A stretch of 64,000 nucleotides of DNA, taken from assembly GCF_902459465.1 (NCBI RefSeq), contig NC_047063.1, forward strand, positions 18,999,685-19,063,684, written 5' to 3'. This DNA is from Asterias rubens (Eukaryota > Echinodermata > Asteroidea > Forcipulatida > Asteriidae). The translations under genes and the position numbers were made by a program. The notes beneath the pieces were generated by a model. The model worked only from the letters and a program-made list of their open reading frames with translations. It searched no databases and was not told where the DNA came from. Shown here piece after piece: positions 46,748 through 60,900 of the stretch (positions within the stretch are counted from its first letter, which is position 1; each line of letters opens with the position of its first letter).

Positions 46748-49700
46748 ATGACACAGGCACAGTCTGTCCGAGATAGAAATGCCAGCAGATGGCAGCCATT
46801 TTTATCAAGGACCATTGTTTGTGCTATTTTTGTCGTTTTAATTGCCCAGTCTACAGCGGCTGGAGGTGACATTGTGGAAGAATCGAAACGAAAACAGGAC
46901 AAACCTACTTGTGCTCCAGTAAGTTAATATACTAATTTCGTACATAAATAGTTTCACAAATTAGTGTTAACTGGACTTTTTTGTGTACATTTTGTATTTG
47001 TAAATTTGTGTTTCTATTTATTTGTATTTGTGTAAATTGTAAGGTTAATTGTAAATAAGTGTAGTGTACTGTTGAAGTTGTTACTTTTGTTTAATGTATT
47101 AAAAATAATATTTAACTTATATTTGAATAAACTTATAAAGGAACATGTTGCCTTGGGTCGGACGAGTTGGTCTATAAAAACTTACATGTGTAAAGCGTTC
47201 TTAACCATTTACGACATACAGGTATGAAATGCATATTAATTAGTTTTTAAAAGTAGAATACAATTTTCCACACAAATTTGCCCCGAAATTGCACGGTTTA
47301 ACACAGTCGGCCATTTTTGACTCCCATAAATGGCCGATCGTGTTACTGTAGTCTAGAGGTAAAAGGAAAACTGGCAATTTCGAGGCATGTGTGCTTGAAT
47401 CATTATATTCTACTTTTACAACATCTTTCTACCAATGCCTTTTATATCAAATGGTCACACTAATTTCCTTCCTCCATGGTCACACACACTTTTCAAAGAC
47501 CAACTCGACCAATCCAAGGCAACATGTAACATAGCAATGTTGGGCGCTATCAGTTAATCTCCGCGATCAACCGATCGCGCTGCGCTATCGACCGTTCGTG
47601 CTGCGCTATTGGAGTATCTATTGGTTGCGCAGCAATCGGTCGATCACGCAACATTCGGCAACGAACATGTGCGATCAACCGATCGTGCGGGAATGGCTCG
47701 GCGCGATCGGCCGATTGTGCAGGAATGGTTTTGCGCGATCGGCAGGAATTGTTTGGCGGCCGATGTGCAGGGGCCGAATTCAGATTGATCGTAACTGCTA
47801 ATCAATCAAAATTGCTAACTAAAGTGTGACGTCACAATACAAATCACTATGGTGATACTGAAAATTTGTCTTGCAATGAATTTTATTGCTTTGATCGCCC
47901 CCAGTAGGAATGGTTTACCTGCCGATCGGGCGAACGCACGAAACCATTCCTGCATGATTGGTTGATCGCGCAAACCCATTCCTGCATGATCGGTCGATCG
48001 CGCAAAAATTTTCCTGCACGATCGGTCGATCGCGCAAAACTTTTCCTGCAAGATCGGTCGATCGTGCAAAGCCTTTCCTGCACGATCGGCTAATCACAGA
48101 AAAAAAATACTCGCAGCGCGATCGGTCAATCGCGCAAAGATATTCATTGCGCGATCGGCGCGATGGCTGCGCGACCAAATTGATCTTTCGATAGCGCAGC
48201 GCGATTGGTTGATCGCGCAGATTGACCGATCGCGCCCAACAGCAACATTGCTCATTTAGTTTACCTTTAAAATAATCCATCTGCTTGTATTCCCTTAATT
48301 CTCTTATTACATGTATTATTTATTCCTCCATCAACCCATCTCAACCAGCCAGGGGTTGATTGAAGTCCTAACTTTGGACCGGTCCTGAGAGAGTTATGAA
48401 AAACTTAAGACTACTCCGAAGCTAGGATGAGTAACTCGTCTTTACTTAGGACTAGTCATATGTAGGAGCCACGTAAATAGTGCCAATACAGTACAATACG
48501 CTAGACTCCCTCCGCTTCTTGGCTCTACGCCCATAAAGCCTCTCGGTAGATGTGATTACTTTTCCAATAGAAACTTGCGTGTTTTGCCAAAACAAATTCC
48601 CAATCAATAATCATTGCTTCGAAACTTCCTTTACACTGACTTTGCCAATATCTTGTGGTTTTACAGTCGGATTTCCATTATGAATACACCGAATGTGACA
48701 AGAATGGGGTGAGATGGCGTGTTTCTGTTCCAGAGCCAGATTTCTGCGTGGGAGGATCCCCCGAAGCGCCTAAGAGGGCCGTTGACTGCAGTAAGTTGAA
48801 CAATTTATTTAATATTTTGGAGAGCTGCAAGTCCAATTTTTAACTTTTCGCTCATTTACCTAATCAGTACAGTAGTCGTGGACGACAATTTCAAGTTTAA
48901 ACGCATCAAATTCATGGACATTAGCCTCTCCTCACCTTTTTTTCGATTGGTTATTCATTTCATTTAATTTCATTTATTATTTTCACAGGTAAAAAGGCAG
49001 AATACAAAACCAATAAAAAGATTGAAAGAAAACATACACGTAGGGGCCTACCGTAAACATAGGAGAGAAATAAAAAAGTAGCACCCCTGATGGATTTCAA
49101 AAAAAGTATTATCAACTAAATTACTATCAAGTTAATTTCCTGATGCCTGTGCATATTATGAAACAGACGATATAAAAGAACATTATTTATGGACATAAAA
49201 TAACATGGCTAACATTAGGCCTATAAAAATAATAGATCATGGTGATCATAACTCAATCCAACAATATATTATTCATCAATATAATATATTCTGTAAAATG
49301 GCCATTGGATGATGAGGGATATTTTTACTTAAAATCTTTCCACAGATTTTTAAAACTATGTTAGAAACAGCAGGTGCCATAAATGCAGATTTATTATGCA
49401 AAGTGCGCGTCTCCATTTTTACGAGCTACTGTATGGAGGCAACAAAGGGCTTTGTCTCTACGTCTACATACATACACGTAGTCATTGTGTTGGTTCCCTT
49501 TGAAATGTTCCAGTACATTCCTCATTGAGGTGCCCTTTACCTAGGAAGAACTAACTGTCTTGCCTTTACTAGAATGAACTGGCCTGAAACTATTGGTTCA
49601 CTTTTTTGTTGTGTTGAACCATGTCACTTGAGATAATGAATTCACTGGCAACCAGTTCAATTGACTATTACAACAACTCAAAGAACAAAGAATTTTATTT

Positions 49701-52700
49701 TTACTGAGACAAGAAACAGTTAGAAAACTGTTTGACTTTTGCATGCAGTGGAGATGGTTATCTTACATACTGTACGTGTAGGTTTAGGTTGGCTCAGTTT
49801 GTTTTCTTCCCCTGCCTTTCACCCCTATGGACCCAGGTTCGAATCCCAAAGCCTTGCAATGTAAATTGGGTTTTTAGCCCCTAGTACGTTTGTTATTGGT
49901 GGGTTTCAATAGTACACAATGAAAGGCCATGGCCTCTGTTGCCCCTGGTCTTTGGCTTAGTGCCCTTCCAAATTTCCCCAATAGACTTTAAGATTTTCCA
50001 AGGTAAATGCCTTTATCAAAATGAAATTAGCCTTGCCCTCTCAAAGACAAATAATTCCATTATGTACAGAGTGCATGTACTGCATACAAACATGAAGAGC
50101 CAGCTTGGATTTTGTGCTTGATGTACCTTCTGAGTGGCACTGTAATGAAAGTTTGCCAGATGGTAGAGATAGATAGCGCCTTAGCGCAGGCAAATTAATT
50201 ACTTCTCGTTATTACATGTGCTGGGCTTGCGCTTCTTTGTTCAGTGTTTATCATTATTTTGCCCTACACTCACCATGCAAATGATGCATTGTGTACACAA
50301 ACATGTAATTCAAGTCTTGCACTGAATTTGATTGATATTCATCATTATTATAATAAGTAGACAGTGAATGGCTTTGCAGTCTGGATTCTGGAAGCAAAGT
50401 TGTTCCTTTTCTGTCTTATTATTATTATTCTTTTGTGTATTTTTGTTTGTTACATGTGTGATGTACAATTAAGTTTGCGATTGAATCAATTATAATTTGC
50501 TTGTAATTGTGTCAATCACATGTTTGTATAATGTGCAGAGAGTTTTATATCACATGTACATTGTACAACTGTACATCACGTTCACATACTAGCAAAATGC
50601 TTACAATTCTTTAAGGCAGTTTTAAATCTCAATTACTTTCTCAAATTTTACGTAATTTGTGTCCAAAGGGGCATCACATGTATGTGTGGGATTATGTGCA
50701 CATTGTATCTTTGTATCTTTAAAAAAGATAAGTTCTTACAGGCTACATTGTACAATAGATCAGGGCTGGTTGTATACATGCATTGACATGTACACAACTA
50801 CTTCCATGGTATGAGGCCTATTGCATTTAATGTACAATTATCAAAGCTGGCTTTTACTACTCATCTTTTGTATCATAATGGCCTACATGTATTTTATACA
50901 TGATATGTATCCCTAATTATCACAGCCTGTTAAAGTGTTATTATAATTTTAATATCTCAGATTTGGTGTTCCATATGACTAGATGGCTGGGAGTAATGAG
51001 TCATTGCTATGCTCACAAGAAGAGACGCGTACAATGTAATAGTATGCACTTGTACAAGGTACATACACTACATGTACGTGTACGTAAACAGATGTGTTTG
51101 ATGTACACAAACCTACGGTACAGCTTGAATGAACATAAAAGTACATTCAAATTGTACATTGTACATAATACACAGCAATCTCCCCTTAACTTAATGTGTC
51201 ACTCTGGTTTAATATCTCAATGTTGGAAATCAGTTAGGAATTGTTGATTTGTAGAATCTTCAAACGCCCCCATGGCTGTATAATTGCTCATGAATCAAGT
51301 CAGTGGGTGCATAGAGCAAAAAGTCTTTGCTCTATGGTGGGTGCATGTACATGTATTTCTCTTGAGAATTGGTAATGTACATAGTATGAATTGTTGTATG
51401 TTTTCCCCAAATAATTAGCAAGGTCACTGACAAGGTCAACCAAGTGTTTTGTTGTGCTGTTACAGGGTTCTAAAATGTACTGTATTTCGCCTTGGCAATA
51501 GTCTCCTTTCCAGCAATTTTCAATGCATTGTAATTATTTTTTAGCAAGGTACAGGTACATGTACATGTCCATAGGCAATGCAGCTGGGTAAACCAGTTCA
51601 CTTTACAATGCAACAAAATCCTCTTTTGGTGCCATACACACATTGCATTGTCACTCTCTTTGTAAACAAAGGTATAGATGCTGGTAGTTCCAAATGAAAT
51701 GGTTGTCATTTCAGGGAAGCCAAACCAATGGGCCACATAATGTCAAGTGTACTCTACACATGGCGTACTTTTAGGCCTGGCAAAATTACACGTAGGGTAT
51801 TAAAGCATCCCTTGATTGGGTTTACATACATGTACATGTGTCAACCTTGCAAGTTGCACTTGGCCTGCCTGCATAAATCTTGCCTATGATTTTTGTATGG
51901 TATATATACATTATGTACGAACAATGTACTTGGTATCACATCAAGTTTAGTAATAATAACCAATTAATGAAGGAAACTGACTCGAGTAAATTTGTGTTAA
52001 ATTTTGGGGTTGAACAAAGACAAATTGACGAGTCAGAGCCATGAAAGTGGAATTTGAAATGTGACCTCCGGGTAGTGTGCTGGAGGTCTCAGGATCAAAC
52101 TCTGCTTTAGTATTTTTCTTTGGTCAAATTTATCATTGATTGTTAAGCTTAATTAAATCATTTTCTATAACTTTTTGTATCATTCCTTTTATTTATAACT
52201 GATGAAGTATTTTGTTTTTTTTTATCGGGATTTTTACTGAAATTGTTAATGTTAATATTTTGTTATAATATTTTTTCCTGACACAAAAAAAAGTGTAAGG
52301 GCATGAAGGGTAAAAACAATTAACATATTATTTATCCCTGATGCAAAAAACAGCATTATATATTGATGTATTCATAACTTGTTGACGTGAAGGCCGAAAT
52401 GAATTTCCAGTGAAAGATAATTAAGTCAATTGAATCAAAGTGCATTGAAATGAAGTTAATTGAATGCACTGGTTTTTTTTTTAACTCTTTGACAAAGACA
52501 AAGGCCCTAGGGCATTGTAAAGTTTCTCATAGACTTCAAGATTTTTCCAATTTGGGTAAAGAAAATTACATTTGCCTCTGGAAGTAAGCTTGGGCGATAT
52601 CGATTTATTTTATTCACGATATATCGCCGACAATATATCGCGATATTCGATATAATCGCGATTAATGAAATTTGACATCATCAGTCTTAAAACTCCAAGT

Positions 52701-55700
52701 GAAAGTTGTAGAAGAGACAGTCCTAGCATAAGAGAGGTGTTCTAATGACCTATTCTTCTGGTTTTACTCCAAACCTATGGGGTGCAAGATGTCTCAGCTA
52801 GCAAATACATCGCGATATTTAATCGATATATGGCGATATATCGATATTTCGATTAAAACCAAATCCATCCGATATCGAAATCGTGTCCAAATTAATATCG
52901 CGATATTCGATAATATCGTGATATCGCCCAAGCTTATCTGGAAGATGAAATTCCAGACCTAAGCAGGACTTACATGTACACAAGAGACACAAATGTCCAC
53001 AGATTTACAATTTATGTACATTTAAACTTACGCAGTTTGAAGGTAATGATGTTAGAAAGCTTCCCTTCAAATATTATTTGCTGAGGTGCTGTAGTTTCAT
53101 ACAAATATTTTTTGTCTCAGTGAGACAACAATTGTTTTAGCATAATGTACAACAGTTTTACGTGACACTCCTGAAAACATTGGTCTGTAATTCTGTTTCT
53201 CAAGAACTTGAGGACTAACATAGGTAAATTAAATTACTTATACATAGATGAAGATCTTCATTCACACTGAGTAGGGATTCATGTCGTGGCAAAACAAAAC
53301 TTGATCTACAAAAGGTATCAAAACCCCTTTCTGACAAGGACTATCGATTTACTCCTAGATTTCTCATGTGGCCCTGGGGAGTACCTGGACAAGGATGACA
53401 GCCAGCAGTGTCAGAAGTGCCCAGTGGGTACCTTCTCACTGGGTGGAGGGGAGCTGTTTCAAGATTGGACCACCCTTCCTGAAGGGTTCCTTTTGGTTGA
53501 AGAGACGGCGGAACCAGACTACGGAATGATGGACAACGATGAAAGACCATGCAATCAGTGAGTGCTCCTTCTTCATTCATTGTATTGAAATTATTATATA
53601 GTGGACACTATTGGTAATTACTCAAAATAATTATTAGCATAAAACCTTGCTTGGTAATGAGTAATGGAGAGAGATTGATAGTATAAAACATTTTCCACGA
53701 ATTTGATTTTGTGATCTCAGAATTAGATTTTGAGGTCTCAAAATCAAGCATCTGAAAGCACACAACTTCGTGTGACAAGGTTTTTTTTTTTTTCTTCATT
53801 ATAATCTCGCAACTTCGATGACCATTATGAGCTCAAATTTTCACTGTTTTTTATTTTATGCATATGTTGAGATACACCAAGTGGGAAGACTTGTCTTTGA
53901 CAATTACCAAAAGTGTCCAGTGTCTTTAATTCTCCTTATTAATAATAACATCATTTATATAGCACCTTTTCCTAAGGTTGCAAAGCGCTCAGAGAATAAC
54001 AAGAATAGAAAAAAGGGAAAATAAATTATTTGGTTTACTTTAAATGTTAAATTTTCATTTGCTTTTTGATTAACTGATCACTGCATTGTTTTGCTTTCAT
54101 AGTAAGCATGTTTCGCTTTCCATGGAGGCATAGATACATGTACATGTACCATCATGAATTAAAACAGAACTGAGCCAAATTTTCTTGGCTTTGCACACCG
54201 CCAAATTCTGTGCTTCTGTGTTCTTTGCTTACCTTACAGGGCAAGCATAGATTTTCTCGCTAGCTGTGTATTAAGGAAAGAATGTCTCATTGGAGTACGC
54301 ATGCGCTCAAGCAAAACAATTCCTGCTAACCCTTTGAAATAATATGCTCGACATAAATGCAGAATTCCCTGCTTCCATACAAGCACCACTTCTTTACGAA
54401 AACTTACCAGTGAAATATGCTTGAAATAAACGCCAGTTCTTTGCTTACGGTAAGCGCAAATTCTTTGCTTACAGTATTCAGAGCCGTGCATGAAATGTGT
54501 CCCTCAGATCTGAATATTGTTAAATCATCTTTTCATGTTCATTCATTCCTACACAGTTCCATGTGGGAGCTGAAAGGGTCGCACATCCGTTCACCGGGGT
54601 ACCAGTGTATCGCCAAGCTGGTGTACGCAGCCAACCTGATGAAGGAGGGCTATGTAGAGTTCACCTACTCTCTTGCGACCAGTGATACCATCTTCCATGT
54701 GTCGGTAAGATTCAACAGTGCACCTCAGCTAATTTTTTTTATCAGAGCTTCCAAACAGTACAGATTTTTTCAGATGTTGTTCGAAAATCTTTTCAAAAAT
54801 ACAGATTTTTTAGTAACAGAAACATAAAAAAAAAAGCCTTTCATAACACAAAACCGTCGTTTAAGTATAAACCTGAACTTTTATTGCGTTTGAGTTAGAT
54901 CAAAACCAATGCATCAAAAGGAAAACACGTCAGGGTTCTGCCCACAGTGGTCAATGCCGGAAAAACTTACCTGGCACTTAGGATTCCCCAAACAGAATTT
55001 CCTCTGTGTCCGACCACACATTTTCCAAATTCTTTAGTTACACTTGCAGTTTTCAATGAAATATAAAATTGAGTTTTCACCAGTAAAAATTGTGTCCAAA
55101 GCCATTAATTTTTAACACTTCTTTAATTTGAGTCTTTTTATATGATCTACCATGTAACTGATCCATCTCAAAATGGTTTCCAGGGAAACATTTTTCCACC
55201 ACTTAAGAAATCCTGGGCAGAACCCTGGTGTACATGGTGTACACTGAATCTTTAATCTTGGCTGGTAATTTTCTAAATGTGTTTCTTGTAGGTTACCAAT
55301 GAGCGTTGTGAGACAAGCTCAGTTGGCAACAGATGGCCAGACCCAACCGGAGAGGGACAATGGAAAACCTATAAGGTAAGTCTCACAAGAACAAGTCGGG
55401 CCTTTCAGACCCCGGCTGAATTTTAAAATCTCAACAGAGACCCGCCAAATCTCACCAGACCCTACCACCAGCGCCTCACCAGACCCTACCAGCGCCTCAC
55501 CAGACCCGACCAGCTCCACACAAGACTCTACCCGGACCTCACCAGACCCAAGCCGAATCTCACCAGACCCTACCAATATCTTACCAGACCCTACCACTAC
55601 CAGCACCTCACCAGACCCCAGCCTTATTTCACTACACCCCACCAGCGCCTTACCAGACCCCAGCTCAATTTCAACAGACCCAGCCAGCGCCTCACCAGAC

Positions 55701-57965
55701 CCCAGCCTTATTTTACTGCACCCGTGCCGAATCTCACCAGACCCTAATCAGCATCTTACCAGACCCTACCAGCCTCTCACCGGAACCCAGCCTTGTTTCA
55801 CCGCACCCTACCTGTGCCTCACCAGACCCAAGCCAAATCTCACCAGACCCTACCAATATTTTACCAGACCCAAGCCAAATCTCACCAGACCCTACCAATA
55901 TTTTACCAGACCCTACCAGCCTCTCACCACACCCCAGCTAAACATCACCAAATCCCCTCAGTGCCTCACCAGACCCTTCCTGACTCCCCTAATGCAATTT
56001 TCCTAAAAAAATCGGCCACAAACTCCTGCCAAAAATAATATACTTTGATACAAATTTTGGCAAAGCAAATTTTGTTTTAAAACGCTTATCATTAATATTT
56101 CTTCTCTCTCAATATGAGTGTGCATTCTATGAACCAAAAATAATCTCTTTAGATTTTTTTTCTTGATTATTATTTCAGTTGGACCTGGAAGCAGGTATGA
56201 ATGTGATCACATGGAAGACAATGGGCATTGGACTGACTACTCTCCACAACGCTAAACCCAACCCAGTACTCATCAAAGAGATTAAGGTTATGGGACTCAG
56301 CTTCACCTCGGAATGCACCAAGACCAAGCCGGGTACTTTTGTCGGCAGCAAAGGCTCATACTCGTAAGTCCATTTTTTAAGATGGTATATTTATATCTGA
56401 CTTATTTAGGCTGATTATGGTTGTGATTATAGAGGATTCTCAGAAAAGCAAAGTTGATGACTGTACTAGCCACGTATCCCCGGAGAGAAGACTTGGAAGT
56501 TTCAGTTGTGGGATGTGGGAGGAAAACCCCAGAAAATTAAGGAAAAACCAGCGCAGACAAGTAGGGACTGAAAACCAAAACCATTTAGTGCCCCCGGCAG
56601 GATTTAAACAGGGTTCATTGCAGTGGAAGGCGAGGATAGAAACCATTACTCCAACTATCAACTAAATGTTCTCCAAAGTTCAGAGGAAAATACTTTCTAA
56701 GTTTTTTTTACCGTTGCGCTGATGTGTATTAAGCACCTGTATACTCAATACTTTCCCTGAAAAAATTCCACAGGCAAACCACTCGGATTGGATTCAAACC
56801 CACAAGCTTTGCATTGCTAGGGTCTTAACACTATACCACCAGCCTTAAGGCTAGAGGCAATAAGCACCAACATTTATTATCCAAAACACTTTAATTATTT
56901 AGCAGTGGATATTTTGTTTGTAAATTTTCGTCTGTGTGATTTTCTCCAACAAGGTACGAGAAGTGTCCTGCTAACACATTCTCTGGAGAGTCTGGTGCTT
57001 CAGAGTGCGCTGAATGTAATAAGAACACCCAGTACTCAAGTAAGTTTGATCACTTTAATACCAAGTATAGTGACAGTAATACAAACTAGATCTAAATCAT
57101 GGTGTTTCATGGCTGAGCGGTTTAGAGCATGGCCGCAAGCTCTGATGTTTCTGATCAGCAGAGCTTGGTTTTCGATTTTGACACTGCACCATTATTGCTT
57201 TGCCTTGGCATGGGACGTAAAGCTGTTAGTCCAATGTGTTTTGTATTGCACGCACAAGAACCAATTTATACTTATCTAAAGGTAGAGAAGGACTTTGCCC
57301 TTGTGTTTCTGGCAGTGGCTGCTGAATGTAGAGCGAAATATCGTGCCTGACAAGAACAGTCCTATTTTTGCAGCCTTATTTTAAAAAAAACAATTGTTGC
57401 ATTCTCCACAGGTCCTGGCGCCTCAGAGTGTACAGACAGGAAACCGTGCACTGAATTTGACTTCTATCAGACAAACACACCATGTGACGAGAACAATAAG
57501 GTTGGTAACTATTGTCACAAACTTATAATTTATGTACAGTCTGTGGAAGACATTTAAAGGGTGACTTCCTGTTAGGGGTTTTTGTTAAGTGTGTAAGTGT
57601 GTGATATTGTCAGGATGTGCTGCTGGTTTTTTTTTTTTTTTTTTAGTTTGTCTAGTGCAGTTCTGTGCAAGTTATATCTAGGTGTTCTTGTCCTGTGAAA
57701 TTTATAAGTGAAATTATTTCACATTTTGAAATGTTGTGTTTCGCAGACTCAGTTGATTTACAAGTGGATCGAGCCTCGTATCTGTAACATTAACATTAAG
57801 GGTGCGGTCCCGAAAAAGCCATCGGGAACGCCGGAGACCTGCCCTCCGTGTAACCCAGGCATGTCGGCCTTCAATCACTCAACTTGTGCCATCTGTCCCA
57901 GCAACATGTTCTCTGATGGAACGCTACGTGAGTACATTCAGTCAATATAGAGTGGTAAACCCTTG

Positions 57966-57998
<33 letters not shown>

Positions 57999-60900
57999 TT
58001 AAGTTTTTATATAGCGCTTTTTCACTCCCTAAGGGTGTCCCAAGGCGCTTCGAATTATTACCCCTGATCACTTGGCCTTAAATCATTCCTTAAACCATCT
58101 CAGCTCCCTGGGGAGTATACAGCCTTGTGCAACAAATGCGCTACTCGGCTAAATCAATCACAAGAACCATCTCTGCCCTAACAGGTACCCGTTTACCCCT
58201 GGGTGGAGAGAAGCATTTATAGTTAAGTGTCATGCTCAGGAACACAATTGTCATGACCGGGATTTAACAGAATCAGCAGAGCTTGAATTTGGTGCTCTTA
58301 TCCACTCGGCCACAACACCCTACATATCTTTGTCGTGACCGGGATTGAACAGAATCAGCAGAGCTTACAGAAAGAAAAAATGCAGCACAGTTAAATATGA
58401 ACCAAATCATGTTAAAATACTGTCTAAATTCAAAAACTAATTTGAAACTTTCAAAGGAACATTTTTGTATATTTAAGACCATAAAGTGAGAAGCACCAAA
58501 GAATTTAAGTTCTAGATCTTTATTAGAAGTACCTGAGTGGCTGTTACATGTATATCCTGCCCTTTCTTGCTACTCTGCTCCTAGCGTTGTGAGTCTTGTA
58601 TGCATCAAAAGCATCATCAACCAATGTTGTTGAAGCATCTATTTGAAGCACCAGCAAAACATGTGCTAAGGTCCTGCGTGTGACACCTACGCTAGCATGA
58701 TGGCGCCCCTTCATTGGCCTGAAGCAGTTGTCGCTCAGCTTTAATAGAATACCCCCCCCCCCCCACACACACACACAAGATGTTCCAAAAGTTTTTACAA
58801 GACTTTATTTTTATGCCCTGTGCTATCTTTGCCATTTGTATCGACAGCTTGCCAGCCTTGCCCTCCCAACACTGCTCCAGTGTATGGCATTGACTACATC
58901 AGATGGCACCAGTTGCCTCCTAAGATGGACTCCACATGCCTGAGTCTCTCATGTAAGTCAGAATCTTATATTCAATCCTACATATATATGTTTGTGTGTG
59001 TTGTATTAATTTTTGTTTTACCCATATACACAGATGTTTTACCCGTATACACCAATGTGGGTAAAACCAAAATAAATATTATGTGTGTTGTGTTGTCGTT
59101 TAGCCTTTGAGAAAGACTCTGCTAGGGTCGAAATGTCAGGCCGTTTTTGAAAAAAATCCTTTCAAAGAAAGTTTTCTGAACTTTTTTGCTTTTGGTTCTT
59201 GGAGCAAGTTCGAGTGGGTGACTAGAGTCGAATAGACTGAACAGTAATTGATCTACAGTAGATGTCAGCTGAATGCTGCATGATTGGACTAGTAGCAACT
59301 GGATAGAACTAGCCCCCTGTTGCTCTTGTAAAATTTGCAAGTTACGTCAGAAGTAATGGGTTGTTTATTAGTAACGGTATGTTTTGTTTAATACGGCAAT
59401 AACTTAACTTTACAGTGAGTTAATTAGTTTATAAAGAAAATGCGTTGAAGATAAATGAAAAATAAAAGAAAATGACAAACCAGCAACTTGCTTAAACTAT
59501 TTTCTGTAAAAAAATAAATAACAAAATTATCTACCACTTTTATTTTAATACCAATACAGCAATGTGTATTAAACACTGAATGTATTTCCAGAGTCCTGTG
59601 AACAAAAATCTACAGGCATTTTTCTCTACCACAGAGCTAGTGTGTAAAACACAAAAACTTTCTTTTTCACTCATATATTGTTATCGTTGACAGGGGTCTG
59701 GTTTTACACATCTCTAGATAACAGTTTTTATACTTTTGTATAACCTTGACAGCCCCTGTAATCATTGTGTATTATGTCTAAAGATTGAAAATAAAAAATA
59801 GAAAATAAAATACCAATGTAAGATCTATTCAATATAGTAAGGTATGCAGTAACAACTTGTAATGATAATCTCTAATTGAGTTGGTGTGGTTTTCAGAAAA
59901 GAACCGTAGGTTTCAACTCCTCTACATGTATAGACCTTATGCACATTAAGTCATTTCAGTAGGGCGCCCTCACCTAGAGGTCAAAAGGAGGTTGTTCATT
60001 GGCCAATCCTGTGCGCCGCGCGTACAAATCTGTGCGTTTCGATTGTTTCGTCACCGGTTTTCCACTAAGATGGCCGCTGGATGACGTCAATGCATAAGGT
60101 CTATTCACAAATAATCTTTTTCTGCCCACCTGTCACCAGCGTATGGATGTTCCGATGAAAGCGGATGGCAACTTGCCGCGGACCACATCCACAGCGGCAA
60201 GGGTCATGCCGACGATGTCTACCTGGTCCTGGATCTGGGACTAGACGGGATGAGGTTTGAGGAGGGGTACTTTGATGGAAAGGCAGAGGAGCTGGGGGTC
60301 ATCTCATTCTGGTTCAGCATGGAATGTACTGGGAATTGTGCGCTGTTCTTCGTCCAGGACGACGACGATGGCTCGCCGATCATCGAGGAGTGGTTTGGCA
60401 CTCAGGAGAAGCAGCTGTTTAGGTGAGATTGGGAAAAGAGGAAATTCCCCTGGAATTGTCTCCTAATTTTTTAGGGGTTCCTAATTGTATTGGTCTTTAA
60501 TTTTCTAGGTCTGTGAAAATAATAAAAATAATATGGCAGTCGACGAGGACGCATCACGCTTGTGGAATTACTTTAAGGAATGCTACAAAAATATCTTGAA
60601 AATGAGGATGCACAACACATTGTTACATATAAGAATTTTGGCATATGTTTCTGTGAATGTTTTGTCTATGCTGCAGTTTAAAGCCTTTTAAAGTTCACAG
60701 TGCTGGCCCAAAATCCAGGCAGAGTGTCCCGATGGCCCAAAATCCGGACAAAGATTTTCCGCCTTTTGTTTTTCATGACCCACTCACAGGCCTGCCTAAT
60801 TTAAGAGATCTCCTAATTACATAGGTATCCTAATGTTTGTAGATTATGATTCTACAAAAATTCCGTCAAGAATGTTTACTCTATTCACATTAGTGGGTAC

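Noticed and set aside
55319-55642. 107-codon minus-strand frame rich in VGSGE
   Set aside because: It is the antisense of the irregular CTCACCAGACCC minisatellite.
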